Source: Hetaerina americana
Taxonomy: Eukaryota > Arthropoda > Insecta > Odonata > Calopterygidae
DNA length: 64,000 nt
NCBI GenBank assembly: GCA_022747635.1
Contig: JAKTNV010000193.1
Span: forward strand, 62,001-126,000
Reading direction: 5' to 3'
Shown: in pieces, positions 24,681 to 37,680 of the stretch
How positions within the stretch are numbered: the stretch's first letter is position 1
Layout: each line of letters opens with the position of its first letter
The notes under the pieces: model-generated
What the model was told of the DNA's origin: nothing
Databases searched by the model: none
Seen by the model: only the letters and a program-made list of their open reading frames with translations
Made by a program: the position numbers and the translations under genes

Positions 24681-25400
24681 AAGAGCTTATGACTACAGTA
24701 GTGTGCAGATCCAGGGCCATCACAAACCTACACTAACCCGGACAATTACTACTAAATAAAAAAAGACGCAAAAAATTCACTGTATAAGTACACATACCAT
24801 AAATAAATTTAACTAAAAGTATTCCCGAACTCATAATGCTGACGGCTGCAGTACTTTTTGAAAATAATTTTGGTCTTGATTGATATATTTAATGAAAATT
24901 TATTAAGCTAAAAAAACTCTACCAGTAGCAAGAACAGATTGAATATAAGTGCCTAATAATTAAGTTATTAACGTAATTAATACCTTTAATATTTTCAAGA
25001 GTCACTTTGTAGTTTATCACGTTATAAATAAAAAAAATCTAGTGTAATAAAGTACTTCATAATTACATTTTAATGGACTGTACTGTTTATTTAATTTAGA
25101 TACGAGTTAAGAAATCACTTCTATCTTTTGAATAGTTCCAGGAAAATTTTGATATGCAAATAATAATAGGCATTTGTAACATTTTTGCATGAAAAAGACC
25201 TCTGAAAATTATAAAAACATTAAAATTATTTTAATTTCATGTTAGTTCTCATCGAAAATGTCATTGATGTCTGCAATAAAACTGGATAAAGTAGACTTTC
25301 TCGCCTCATGAAATGATTTGTAGAAAAAGTTTTAGTATGCTTCCTAAAATATATATCTGCTAATTATTTCGACGCCGATATTTTTTTCACCCTCTTAGTA
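24681..25400. other. AT-rich noncoding stretch
   Basis: Very AT-rich, no frame over 60 codons, nothing recognised. It may contain the 3' end and tail of the LINE copy to its left. Confidence 0.5.
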
Positions 25401-26400
25401 CTAGTGAAAGCAGTTCCTAACACTTCCAAGATCATTACAATTCCTCTGGTGTTATCTCTGGGTTCTCTCTTCATGACAATGTTTTTCATTCCTTCGCGAA
25501 TATTTTACTTCATCCGCTTCACTGTCATCTTTCATTTCCAGTCTATCCATCCATCTCTCCCTCTATCCCGTCGCACGCCATTTACAGATCATTTCCCTCT
25601 CCTTCTCCTTACCCACACCTTCCCTCATTCCGCGCTTTCCCCACTTCGACCGCGCCGAAGCCGAGCCGAGCGCTGTCTTTAGTTCCACCCGCCACCGCGA
25701 CCAATGAATTCGTCCCTCGTCTTGCAGCATCATACAATGGATCTTCCCGTCCCTTTCTTCTCTCCACTTCGCCACCTCTTAACATCGCCACCACACGCGG
25801 ACTAAAATACCCGCGCTCCGCCGCCGCCGTACCGCAGATGACCTGAAAAATAACACGACGCGGATATTTCCCATGCGATTTATACTTACTCATCATCAAA
25901 GCGACCAAACCCTCTCACCTTCATACCCATCCCACGGGACCTCTCTCAACGCCTTTGGTGCGACCTCTTCCCTTTCTTTCGCTACTTCCTTCTCTCCCTT
26001 TTTCTCACCGTCCCTTCAAACGACGCCGCCTGTGAGGTGAGGCGTGGAGAGCGGCGCGGGAATGTACGCCGAGGCCATTTTTGACGCCATCCCGTGCTTC
26101 GTCGGTCGCATCGCGCGTTGAAATCTCCCGCGCCGCGCTCCCTTTCCGTGGTGGGCATTCGCAACAAGGCTCGCTGGTTCCCTCCACCGCGCCTTGTTTC
26201 CTCCGCGTCAATGTTGGCTTACGGAACAGTGGTGCTATCGAGGGGGCGCGTGAAGGTCCTGTACTTTCCCTCCCCTCTCTCTCCCTTCAGGTCAATCCCC
26301 TACCTCTTGATGCCCAGGAATCGCGGTTGCCTCCCACGTCGCGCTCGCGAAGATGAAAATGAAAATCTTCGCATCTTCCGCGTGACCTGACGATGGAGGG
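25401..26400. other. GC- and CpG-rich island
   Basis: C/T-rich at 25520-25660, 25900-26010 and 26260-26290; CpG-rich at 25640-25680 and 26030-26240 (GCGCGTTGAAATCTCCCGCG). A perfect 8-base hairpin, GCGAAGAT and ATCTTCGC, is at 26347-26354 and 26365-26372. Frames of 60-99 codons on both strands are not recognisable. It has the look of an unmethylated, possibly regulatory segment. Confidence 0.5.
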
Positions 26401-28640
26401 AATTGAGGTTGTCCGTTCCAACCTGGGGATCTCTTGATGTTACTCGAAGCCTCTCATTTCCTTTCTTTCATCTGTACTTACATCTCATCCCCGCACTACG
26501 TTCCGCTTCAACGTGATGGAAGGTTGTAAAAGATGGATTGTGTGACATCGGGCGTTCATATTGGCTTGAAGTGGAATTGAATTTGTTTTAATATTTTTGT
26601 TCACAAAATGAGGCCAAAGACAAAAGCACTTATTTGTGCACGTTAACGTAAAAAGTTTCCTCGATGCATTCACAATGGTGATTCTAATGTAGTTGGATCA
26701 ACTTCTAATACATATTCCTAGCCTAGGTAACATACGATTACTCTGACGCTAAAGTGAGGTTTAATAATTTTTTCGGACTCTTATCTTACTTCACGCATTT
26801 AGTACTTTTCGTTTGAAGTTCATTTATTTAACCTTGTAACGCTAATGTGCAAGGTTTTTTTTTGAATGCCAATAGGCTGTTCGAATTTTATACTACGTCA
26901 CGTAACAACCAAAATTAGTGTAATAAAAAATCAGGATAAAATAATACTCCAAATTAGTGATTGCATCACTAAAATCTCAACGGTTTGTGAAATTCGCAAA
27001 TTAGGATTGTATGGGGTGTTGGTACTTCATCTCCTTCTACTTCGTATATTTTTTCCAAAAGTCACACAGCTTGGGTGAAACTAGGGGTGCCCAAAGTGTC
27101 TCTAGGATTTGGACCCTGACTCACGTCCGAACTATGACGGCTTTAAACTTGACCAACAGCAGAAAGAGGAACGATTCATAAACAAACTTATTTTGATTTA
27201 CTCGTTAATGCGCTGCAATGAAAAAATAACTACATTCTTCCACGCAATTCACGGAACTTTCCCTTCACGGATGCTGTTGATGTAGATGGCTTGACCATTA
27301 CCACTGCTATAAATGGAGTTAGAGGTACAAGATCATTACCCAAGCGGAAGGCAATGCCTAAGAAAAATGTTATCGCATATGTATTTTTGCGTTATTTCAG
27401 GCCGTTGCACCATAGCCATCCGTTTAAAAGACATCACTTGACAACATGGTCTCATTATGCGGGGTTGACTGAAAACCATCGGGGTTGGGGTTTATAGTCA
27501 AACTGATCACTAGGAAAACGAAATAAAAAATGAGCCTTGATTACTAAATCGGTTAAAAATTATATTTCAATGGTATTTTACTAAAAGTATCAAATGTATA
27601 TTGATACAAAAGGCTTGCCTTTTGAACAACTGTGCACACATTAAAGACTAAGGCCAACAAATGTTATTGCAGAAATGAAGATCAAAAGTATTCGTAAGGG
27701 TGACATTTAAAGAACACAGGTGACAATTATACTCTTATACATGAATGTGAGAGTATGAAAGTGATATGAACACTAAGAAACAATAATAAAAATATCCCCA
27801 TGAAGGCGTATGTAACCATATCGTGACTAAAAAGTGACCTTTGAAAAATCTCTCAAATCACTGACTTTAAGTTTCTACATTTCATTGGCTTCCTAATTTG
27901 TAATGTTAAGCGTACTGAATGACTCCAAATTTAAGTCGGTTCATGAATGACTAAGCAATGCAAATGGTAACTGTCGCTGGGTGACAGAGAAAAACTGCCC
28001 ACAAGTGTGGCTTTCGAGAGAGTGATGTCATGGTGTCAACTGCCAATTCTCTAATTTTCTCTGAATGAATGGTACTTTTCGTATCATCTTAATGTTTTTA
28101 TAGCACTACGATGGGTGTTGTGATTCTTCTTATGATTCTACGACATAATAATAATAATTATTTGCTTGAGACAAAACATATGAAGAAGGCCAGGGAACTT
28201 TGGTTCAGTAAAAAGGCGTAAAAGGCATTGAATTATAAAGGTATAATGTCGCGAAGTATACGAAATTGGAGTACTTCTCCCACGTCTCCTCATTTTATAT
28301 TACTTCTACAAAGTTATCTTTGAACAGGTCGCACGTGTTTTTACTTTTCGTGAATAATTGCCAATTTATTTGAACTTAGGGACACCAGGGTATTCAATCT
28401 CACTGCATGCAAGTATGGGCCGAGTTTCTGTACATACAATGAGAATACCTGCCAACCTACATCATTAATCTGTGAATCGAAATTCCGCTTGTCACATATA
28501 TACCGTCGAAATAAAGAGATAGAAAAACAAACAATTCTAAAAAACACGACGGGTGGGTCTCGATAATATTTTCCAACGAGTCTCGTTCTGCCTACTTCTA
28601 TTCGGTAGTCAGGGCTAGCGTAGTTCTTTGAATGTCTGGG
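26401..28640. other. AT-rich noncoding stretch
   Basis: A minus frame of 127 codons (28341-28724) extends into the next island. It has mixed composition but no known motif. A word ACTAGGGGTGCCCAAAGTG at about 27080-27098 resembles hAT-type terminal repeats, but I found no partner. A short (AAT)n lies near 28146-28159. Confidence 0.5.
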
Positions 28641-29560
28641 GATAATTCGCTCATTTCGCTGGCCTACGCTAATCGCTGCCGGGGCCACGAGCGGCCGATT
28701 CTTCTTCACCTCGTGCAGAGTCACGCCTTAGTTCATAGCATCTGGAACCCACCGCGGGCAGGCTTTCGTCTGAACCCCATTCGTGAGCGTGAAATGCCAG
28801 AAATTGCCTTGGAAAGGCGCAAATAAGTAGGTTTCCTGAAAGAAAACTAGCATAGCCTTCCAGAAAACTACATCGCAAACACTGTCTAGACTAGCCCGGG
28901 GACTTCGATGACCGATAGAAGGACAAGGAGGAACGCCCACCAACAACAGCAGCTGATCTATCGCTTTCTATTCCCCACTGCGCTGCGACGCCTCCGCATC
29001 CCGAAGTGGAGATTCCTCCTATCCCAATCCTTCCCTTCAAAATCCGACTCCCCCACACAGTATTCTATTTATCCCCTAAATTATAAGTTTTGTGTAAAGT
29101 TTTACGGGACGACGGCACTCTGAACACACTGACCCTTTTCATACCCGCAAGGGACGTCCAAAACTTATTCACGGAACTCGCAGCATTTATAATCCTTAAA
29201 ACCACCCCCCCCCCCACAGATTTCCAACCTCCACACCTTCCCCAAGCCACATCGAGCCCCGTCCCTCAAACCCCCCCCCCCCTCTTCCCCGGCCTCCCCG
29301 ACTCGTTAGGCGGCGAATACAAAACCGCTGCCGCCACGCCGTCACTTCGGGTGTTCTTCCCAGAAAGGGGGAGGGGGCGCGTGAATTGGCCCCCGCCGCT
29401 AGTGTGAGGGCGTGAGGACCCCTCGGGAGAGACAGAGGACGGGGGATGAGAAGGGGAGTGGAGGGCCTGGGCCAGTGTACGTGTGGGGGAGGGTTGAAGG
29501 ACAGGGAGAGGAAAAAGATACACACCTCACAAACTATAGTAGTGTCCGCAGTGTCGGGTG
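28641..29560. repeat. CpG-rich island with C11, C12 runs and a strand switch
   Basis: Mixed and CpG-bearing to 28990, C/T-rich at 28990-29310 with C11 at 29205-29215 and C12 at 29271-29282, then G/A-rich at 29350-29520 (GGGGGAGGGGGCGCGTG). Frames of 66-109 codons are low-complexity by-products. Confidence 0.65.
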
Positions 29561-31540
29561 GCTCCTCTTGCGCACAGTTAATTCTGCCCGCGGTATAAAT
29601 TCACTCCATGTTTAAGTTACACCGATAACCTGCATATAGCTTTAGTTATGGGAGACTGTGAACTCCTGTGACTTTGATAAACGAGCAGTAAATGAATATC
29701 ATAAGGGAGCTCGAATTAAATGAATAAAAAATAAATAAATCTTTGCTGGACAGCCTATTATACCTGTGCTATTTAAATGTGGTCTTGTGAAAAACATGGC
29801 ATTTCCTATTGCGTGTACCATGGTCTTGATATTCACGTAACACCGGGGTTTAGCACATGGATGTATTGCCAGATGGGGTTGCGGACGCATAATCAGCAAC
29901 GTGCGAATAGGCGTTAATGGTTTTCAACATAACTTACCGTCGCCATACGCAAGTAACGAGAAAGGTAGAAGTAAAAAAAAATAATACATGAACACAAATA
30001 TAGATACTGCAATGGAGAGTCTGAAGGGGGAGTGCCGTCTTGAGAAGAGGGCGGGGACGATGTGAGCGCTGACGGACAAAACGAAGACAAATTTTGTGTT
30101 TGCGCGGGAAGGCGGAATTACTTTACGGCTGAGTAAATATACGAGCGTTCACATAAAGACGCAAAATTTTTGTGGCTGACATCACTCGAAACGAGGAAGC
30201 TTTATAAATCGTCATTCCGGATACTTGCAGTGGGAGGGAGATAGGATGGAGTCCGTGGTTTTCGATCTTTCGAGCCGCTCCTTCTTGCGCTCGGAAACTA
30301 TGCGGAATAAGAGTTTGGCCAATAGGACAGTAATGTTCAGTGACCCTCGATACAAATGATCCAGGTACTTGAAGATTTTATTGTGTTATCTCGCCTCTTC
30401 CCTTCGGTATCTTTTGAAGAAATCCTCAATCGGCATTCCGCACATCGGCCGCTTGAAGAAGTCGTAAAAATGTTTCTCTTTGAGCAACCTTTGTAGAGAA
30501 TAAACGACAACCAATACCCATGTTTCTTCTTTTTGCTTGTACTACGTTCAAATCTTTCTGCACGATCGATTAACGTCATCGTGGTGATTCCTGCGTTCAA
30601 TTTGAAACCTCCTCACCTTTCGCTTATTTCCATGATATGGAGCTGTTAAATTTGTAGAAACTTAGTAGTTATTCATCATCTTTTGGGTATTTAAAATTGT
30701 TCAGAACTTCGAGCTTAAGTTGTACAACAAGTTACAAGTGCATTGATTGTAAATTCATCAAGCATTTGTCAGATCAAAACATAAATAATGCAAAGGAAGC
30801 TTGTTAAAAAGTTTCGTTCCATCATAAAATTTATGCGGACATGGTCTTTTCTGGTCTTTTCACTTTATGTATTGAGGGTGGAAGTATTGATGGTTTTCGA
30901 TACTTTGTTGAACGAAGGAAAAGAAATTACTTTGGAATAGCCAGTCACGCAAGTTAAGAATAAGCTCAAAATATGTCCTTAAAATAGAACAACATAAACT
31001 TATATAAGAGCAGGATTTCCTTATATGCGGAAGAGGTGACCAAGGGAAGGAAGTTTAACTTAATGGCTCATACGTAAGGTTAAAAAGGATCACTAGATAA
31101 TATGCTGGGATTGAGTAAAAAGAGACCTTTTGTAGGCCGCTTGGGAACTGTAAGAGATAAAAAGCGTTATATTTCACAATCCGTTCAGCATCTAGCTATA
31201 AATTGATAAAATTTCAAAATTTTGCATTATTGATGGGATATACGATACTCGTATAATACATAATGTTTGTTTGGAATTTAGCATGCAGATGTCTGTTTTT
31301 TAATTTCCCTGCAAATAAAACATCTACCATAAGGTAAAAGTACCAAGATAAATAGTTACAATCAGCTTCCTCAATTTTTCGTTACCCAGGGAACGAAGAG
31401 AACTAATTTTCCCAGAGATAGAAAAAAGGATTGAAATTAGTTATGGGGAACATTGGAGTTGCTGGGAATCGGCAGTAACTCATGAGGATGGATTTAACAC
31501 GCGCTTCCTATCCTTCCACATTTTTATCAATTTCTAACCA
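29561..31540. other. AT-rich noncoding stretch
   Basis: Bases 30010-30310 are somewhat CpG-rich (GAGGGCGGGGACGATGTGAG). An 87-codon minus frame at 30337-30600 is Ser/Lys-rich and unrecognised. Nothing else is seen. Confidence 0.5.
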
Positions 31541-32960
31541 ATAAACACTCACTGTTTCTAAAGGGAAGCTGGGGTTGGGGGCGGAGAGAAAGAAGAAGAG
31601 AAATGGGGAGGACGGGTAAGGGAGTGGGAAGGGCGAACGCGAGAGGTAAAGGCGTCGAGGGAGGTTAAGGAAAGAGGATGAGGGGGAGGAGTGGCGGTAA
31701 CACACCCTGAGAAAGAGAAAAAGATCCGGTCCACGTCGCCATGATCCCAGACGGCTCCTTTCAAAAATCCCACTCCCTCCCCCTACTCAACCACCCACTT
31801 ACACCCCGCCATGATTCCTTTCTCAAGGAACCTCCCAACCCCGACTGCGTGGCCTCCCACCGATATTCCCTCGTCCTCCCCCCAAAAACGACCCCGCCGA
31901 TCCACGACCAGAACCGCCCAGATCCCTCCCTCGTCACTCCCTTCAGATAAGACCGCACCGCCGCCCACCCCCCACGGCCACCCGTTGAAACACTCCCTCC
32001 TAAACCTCCTCCCCTTCCACTCAACCCCCTCCTCCCCCCACTGCGGCCTCACTACCCATCCTCCCTTTTCATCCCCCAAAAAATAACCCCCTCCCTCCCC
32101 TATTCTCCTTCCGCCTCCGCTCTCTCAGGGCCATGCCATCTCACCCCCAAGTAGAAATAAAGAAAGAAAAACTCTTCGTAACCATTTCAAGCCTTTGGGA
32201 GGATTAAAAATGAAGAGATCGAAGGCGAACAAAAATAGGATTGCAAGCGGATGAAAGAGGGGGATGGTGGAAGAGGAAGGGATAAAAAAGAAAAACGATT
32301 CGCCGATGGGGCGGCGAGGGGTGAGGGGGAGGGAGAGTGCGCAGTATTTCTGCCGAGAGAGGGAAGGGGAGTGGTTAGAAGAGGACGGTGGAAGACAGAG
32401 GGAGGAGGGGGGAATTGCTGAAAAAGGCAAGAGGACGCGATGGAGAGAAGAGTGGAAGAAATAACAGAGGTGGAATGAAGCGGGCCGCAGGAAAGGGTGA
32501 CGGTAAAAGATCCGGGCATTATTAAAGGGTGCAGGAAGGGATGGGGAAGTGGGAGGAGTGGGAGGAGGGAGAGGTGCGGGGGGTCGACTGCGGCCGTAAC
32601 CCACGCCACTCCGCTGCAGCGCAAATGAGGAGTTATGTCTTGAGTTTTCGGGGCTTTGCCGTCTGCGTATTTTCCTTCGCTCCCTCCCGCTCGTCCACGT
32701 ACTCCTCCCCCGGCAGAGCCACCCACCCTCCCGCGGCGGCACCCCTTCGCCATTCCCACCCCCCCCGAACTCCGTCCTTCCTTCCCTTTCGACGACCCCC
32801 CCACACCAGCCACCGCCCCAGCCAGCTCTTGTCTCCCTCCGTCTTTTGCATCCGCACCCGCCGCGCACGGAGTCCGTGGTGAAATATGACCGTTATATGC
32901 GACGACATGACCCACATTGCAACCCGCTCCACAGCTCTACCTCAGGGCACGCGGGGAAAC
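31541..32960. repeat. Purine/pyrimidine island with three strand switches
   Basis: Top strand is G/A-rich at 31560-31730, C/T-rich at 31745-32130, G/A-rich at 32155-32600 and C/T-rich at 32665-32850. Each block is 170-450 bases. Frames of up to 247 codons appear on both strands, open in two or three phases at once, and encode only low-complexity Ser/Pro/Leu or Gly/Arg/Glu protein, so I do not call genes here. Confidence 0.75.
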
Positions 32961-34019
32961 AGTTGTCAGAATTGTTGGCCTGCCGAATGGTGGAATAAAT
33001 TTAGGGTTCCGCCTATTCCTCTTATCATTCGATGTCGTGGGTTAATAAAGAACGCCGCTGCATATGTGCGGGAATCCATGATGGGGGGTAAAATATTACT
33101 CCTAGAAGACATGCAAGCGATCTGATTCACACTCTCTTCTTTGTCGCCTTGTGTTGCATATAATTTACGATATTATGTCCTGATTTTTAGTCTTTCTTGG
33201 GGTATTAGGCAACATATCATTCTACGGCACACGCAATGACCTGCATATTGTAGATTCCCAAAATAATGGCAAAATGATGTCTCATTTTACTAATCAACTT
33301 TTCAATTTATTTGTCACACATGTATTTTTCCAAAAACCCAATGAAGGAAATGTTCATTTAAAAAAGCTGAAATATTATGCCTCGTATTCGTCATTACATT
33401 ATTCAGCAAACACTATTATGTTTTAGACAACCGAATATTAAACTTCGAGATGAATTTACTGTCAGCAATACTTCTAATCCAAAAGTTAACAGAATAATAT
33501 GCGATTAATTCCAAATGTATAAATTTACTTCATTCCGACAACTGCAACGATAAAAAAAACGCATACTTTTGTTATTTCATGAAGATTACTTCAGTGATGG
33601 ACATTAAATGAGCACCTTGACCCATGTAGGCACATCTAGGAGCTCACATGAATGCTTATTGGTCCGCAGGATCTTCTGAAATCAACTCGATGACAAAGAG
33701 GAAATCGTTATTACCTAAGAATTGCCCAAAAGGAATGGGGCTCAGTATTAAGGCGACAAACACTGTTCACCGTAACTCAAAAATACGTGGAATAAATGTA
33801 AGTTCCCCTCACTGCGTCCGAAATATTTCACTTGGCGACAGAAAGGACATGTGAAAGATTTGAGGCTAGAATTACCGGGATGTCATCGAGTAAAAAATAT
33901 ACCGCGAAGGTATTTATAAATCTTAGGCGTGCATGGGCGTTCGCAATTTTTACATTTCACTCACGGAAACACTGGCGCATACTGTACTGAGTTTCCGTGT
34001 TGAAAAATTGACGATATAC
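32961..34019. other. AT-rich noncoding stretch
   Basis: No frame over 80 codons. The 68-codon frame at 33648-33854 is unrecognised. No repeats or RNA genes seen. Confidence 0.5.
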
Positions 34020-34740
34020 AACCCCCTTCCGCCGCCTCGCTGACACCTCCTAACTCCGTTTCCCTCCCCCTCTCGCCCCCCCTCCCCCAAACTCCTCCTC
34101 TCGCCTCATTCTTCATTTCTCTCGTTTCCTCCCCACCATCCTCCACCTCCTCTCTCTCCCTCGCCCACAATATACTCCCGAACCTCGATCTGCCTCCCAC
34201 CGTAGGTCTTACCTCACTTTTTGCCTTCCTCCATTCCCTTCCCACACCTCCTCCTTCACCGGTCTTTTTCTTCCACTACCTCCCTCCCTCTCTCTCCATC
34301 GTTTTTCTTCCATCCCCCTCCCATCCACTTTTCCCTTCCTCCCTTTCCCAGTATCTCATTCTCTCTTATTTCCCCTCCTCTTTCCCTGCCCCATCCTCTC
34401 TTCCTCCCCCCTCCCCACAAGTTCTCAGTGGCCTTCCTTTAACCCCTACAAACCGTGCCCTCTCTTCTCCCCGGCCCCGCTTGCCTAAGGGGCCTTTTCT
34501 GGGAACCAGTTTTCCCTCCAGATTGATTCAAGAGGGGTGAACATACAAATTCTAGAGACGGAAGATGAGGTGAACAGGGCGGTCGGGGGAGTAGCGTGAA
34601 CAGGGGGGAGATGGACACGGTGAGCGGTGGAGATCTGGGGGAGGGAGACCACGGGGTGAGTAGCGCGCGCCAGTATCATAGAGACAGTGCAAACGATCCT
34701 TCTTCTCCGCTCCGCGACCCTCCTGCCACCATAGCGCCAT
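34020..34740. repeat. Polypyrimidine tract followed by polypurine tract
   Basis: Almost pure C/T from 34020 to 34470 on the top strand (CTCCTCTTTCCCTGCCCC), then G/A-rich at 34555-34660 (GGGGGAGATGGACACGGTGAGC). No domain in any frame. Confidence 0.75.
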
Positions 34741-35779
34741 CTTCCTCGAGCAAGATAGGGTAGCGGTACCTCAAAATTTCCTTGAAAATTGTTATAGTTT
34801 AAAAAAAATCAATGAACTCTTTTTTAATGCATTTACAGTTAATTCTATATGCTTGCGTGAGTGAGTGCATGCTTGCGGTGTTAATGCATGTATGTGTGTA
34901 GTCTTCTTGGTTTGCTCTTGGCAAAAAACATGAACACAAATCACTCTTTACAGGAAGACATGAGCAAAAATCGCTCTTTACCCTAAACCTGTATAACTAG
35001 GTATTTTTGAGATAAATACACGAAATCCAGATCTCAATGGAACTTCGATACTACGCAAGTGCCATTGAGAAATCACATCAACACATCGGCATGCCTCTTG
35101 TTCTTTCAAATCATTCAACAATAGGGGATATCTGTTAGTCTTTTACAACAATCACAGCATCTCAAGTTTGTATGGATCTTTTGATATTTCCAGATTCTTA
35201 ATCAAACTCTCTGAAGTTAACCTGCCAAAAATTATTATTTTAAAATAAGGTTTGACTCGGTTTTGTATCTGTATGTTCATAACTCTGCTCAGCACTGTAT
35301 GGACTACGCTGGCGTGTATGAAAATATTGCGATATTTTACTAAATTAGTTCTCTTTCATTACAAGCAGACTCTCTTCGCATCTATCTCTCCTTCGTGAAG
35401 ACTAGGAACGCGTTAAAATACTATGATAACCCAGAGAGTGAATTTTAACAGCAGCAGTTTACATTCGAAAACGCTTTCTCTCGAGCCACGTACTTAATCC
35501 ATTCTGGTACACGGTAGATAAGCATTTTTCCAATTTGACGAAAAATGCTTTACATAGGTATTTCAAAAGGGAATAAATGTTTAAGAGTCTCCCATGTGCA
35601 TCGAGTAATTGTTAGTAGCGATATCTAATACTTTTTCGATACAATGATTAATTTACATGCTCAGATCGTGGAAGTATTTATACTGTATTGCACGCTATTG
35701 GTATAACGGGTTCATAGCCGGGTTCTGAGGAGAGAGATACGTATTTCTTCATCTGACGATCAGTTTATTTTATTAAAAT
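34741..35779. other. AT-rich noncoding stretch
   Basis: Holds a degenerate GTGAGTGAGTGCATGCTTGC patch near 34857-34876 and the 30-base duplication listed next. No open frame of note. Confidence 0.5.
34928..34981. repeat. Two-copy tandem duplication, 30-base period
   Basis: ACATGAACACAAATCACTCT (34928 onward) recurs 30 bases later as ACATGAGCAAAAATCGCTCT (34958 onward). Over 24 aligned bases three differ. Confidence 0.85.
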
Positions 35780-37680
35780 GCTTTCTTATACGTGCTGCTT
35801 TCCTCTCCCACACCCCCCCTCGCTCTTCCCTCGCCCTTACCCCCTCCTCTCGCCCACTCGGACCCTTCCCGCCCCCACCTCTCCTCAGCACCGCGTCCCC
35901 TTTCACACAAATTCTCCTTCAATCCGTCAACACTTCAAAAAATCTCCCGTCTCCCCTGAAGAATGGCGAAAGGAACAAGTTTCATTTTATTACCCACAGG
36001 AAAGTGACAGACCATATTTCAGCGGATGGAAAGATCGTCATTTTTCATCAATGCCTTTCATTGTGAACCCAGAGCGTTGGACAGTTGTTTTGTGCATTTA
36101 TTTCTTTCGAGTTTTGATTTTTATCTACGGCACCGAACCGAAAAGGCGACAACAATGAGTGAAGTTATTCTAAGTTTATTTAGGGGATCCGAGAAAGTCG
36201 AGGAGCTGGATGATTTTCATATTTCCACTCCTTTTAAAAAAATAGTTGGAAATTTTGGGGTTGAGTTGTTTCTGGGAACTCGCGCAGGAGCACATCCCAT
36301 TACTATCCAGGAGGAAAACTACTTACGAGCGATGAATACTTAACGAGCGCCGTGTATATCAGCTACCGTTTAGAGGCATTTTTGTTTTTTTCAAATTACA
36401 ACGTTACTTTCATCTACGGAGAACTTACGAAGTTGCTACTCTTTTAGCCCGAATTCTTTATTTTGTCATCATAATTTCCATATTGTAACTTTATAAACAG
36501 GAGACAGAAATTTGTCTTCCTCTCAGTTTTTCTTACGCTAAATTTTTAACGAAATTTCGAATTTGCATTTTATGTCTACAGTTGTAGTTGTTAAATTTCA
36601 GATGTTTTCCTCATTCTTTTGTCGATCTATTATTTCTTAAATATTCATTGAATGCCTTATATTTTGCGCATTCAATCCAACAGATATTTTGTAATCGATA
36701 ACCATACTCCATTCCATACCATATTCCATTTCTTATACTTATTTCTCATTTAATAAATTAAATTAATAATTTATTCAATGGCAACATGGTTTGACAAACA
36801 GACATGCTACCTAAATAATTGGTTATTTCATACAGAATATATTCAACCAGGACACGGATTTTGAAGGAAAACGTAATCATTAGGTTTTATTATGAGCAGG
36901 TATCATACATTGTAATTTTATACGATATACTATCATAGAGGTATTGACTTCAAAGAAGACATTTATTATTTAATGAATAGAATATATGTAATTTGCAACG
37001 CTTAGCCAAAGTTTTATTTTCCAAATATTCATGCGTTAATAGATACGATGTCCCAATCTCGGAATTTTAAAGTATTTAAATAAATTTCCATTTGCAGAGG
37101 CTTGCTTCTGTAAGTTGTAAATTAATATACTTACTAGTCCCGGTAGTACCACTCTTACATAATCTTCTGGTAACAAATCTGCATTACATTGCTTATCATT
37201 ATGCTGCTTCAAAAAATAATTACAGAATTTTCACGACTCTGGTCTGTTTTCTTATGGATACATCGGGATTAATATTCAATGCTTTCGATTAATGCTGATT
37301 TCTCAGGTACTTACGAAGCATAAACACTCATTGCGGATAACAGCTTATGTTATGATGACTTGCTCCTCAGGATGAACTTTAGTTTTTTTTCTTTGCTGAA
37401 GCGTCCAGATCTCGTGATCAAGGATGACTAACGCATTCGGATCACCCGAAGACCCGGTAGCCTCCAGACGGGAAGTGGCATTCCCTCCACGCCCTTCTTA
37501 GTAACTTCCAGTTGAAGCAGGTAATTATATTTTACCGTGAAAACAAGATTAAGGGACCACGTGCGTTTAAATGCTCTCCGAAGGTGAAAACGAACACATG
37601 CATGTGCTTGTATATTGCAGGAAGTGACGACCTTTTATAGCACACACCCCAACCGACTTATTTACGCTTTAATTTCCCTT
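35780..37680. other. Short C/T tract, then AT-rich stretch
   Basis: Bases 35795-35950 are C/T-rich and give rise to part of a 126-codon frame (35778-36158). A 105-codon frame at 36026-36343 is of normal composition but unrecognised. From 36350 to 37500 the DNA is AT-rich without features. Bases 37430-37510 are mixed. Confidence 0.5.

Noticed and set aside
26090..26112. GTCGGTCGCATC, shared with the SINE tail at bases 61-70
   Set aside because: Only about 11-12 bases match in a CpG-rich block, with no further similarity; likely chance.
27080..27098. hAT-like terminal word TAGGGGTGCCCAAAGTG
   Set aside because: No inverted partner or 8-base target duplication found nearby.
32125..32915. Two minus-strand frames of 247 and 242 codons overlapping in different phases
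   Set aside because: Both are open because of purine/pyrimidine skew. The protein is low-complexity and the phases contradict one another.
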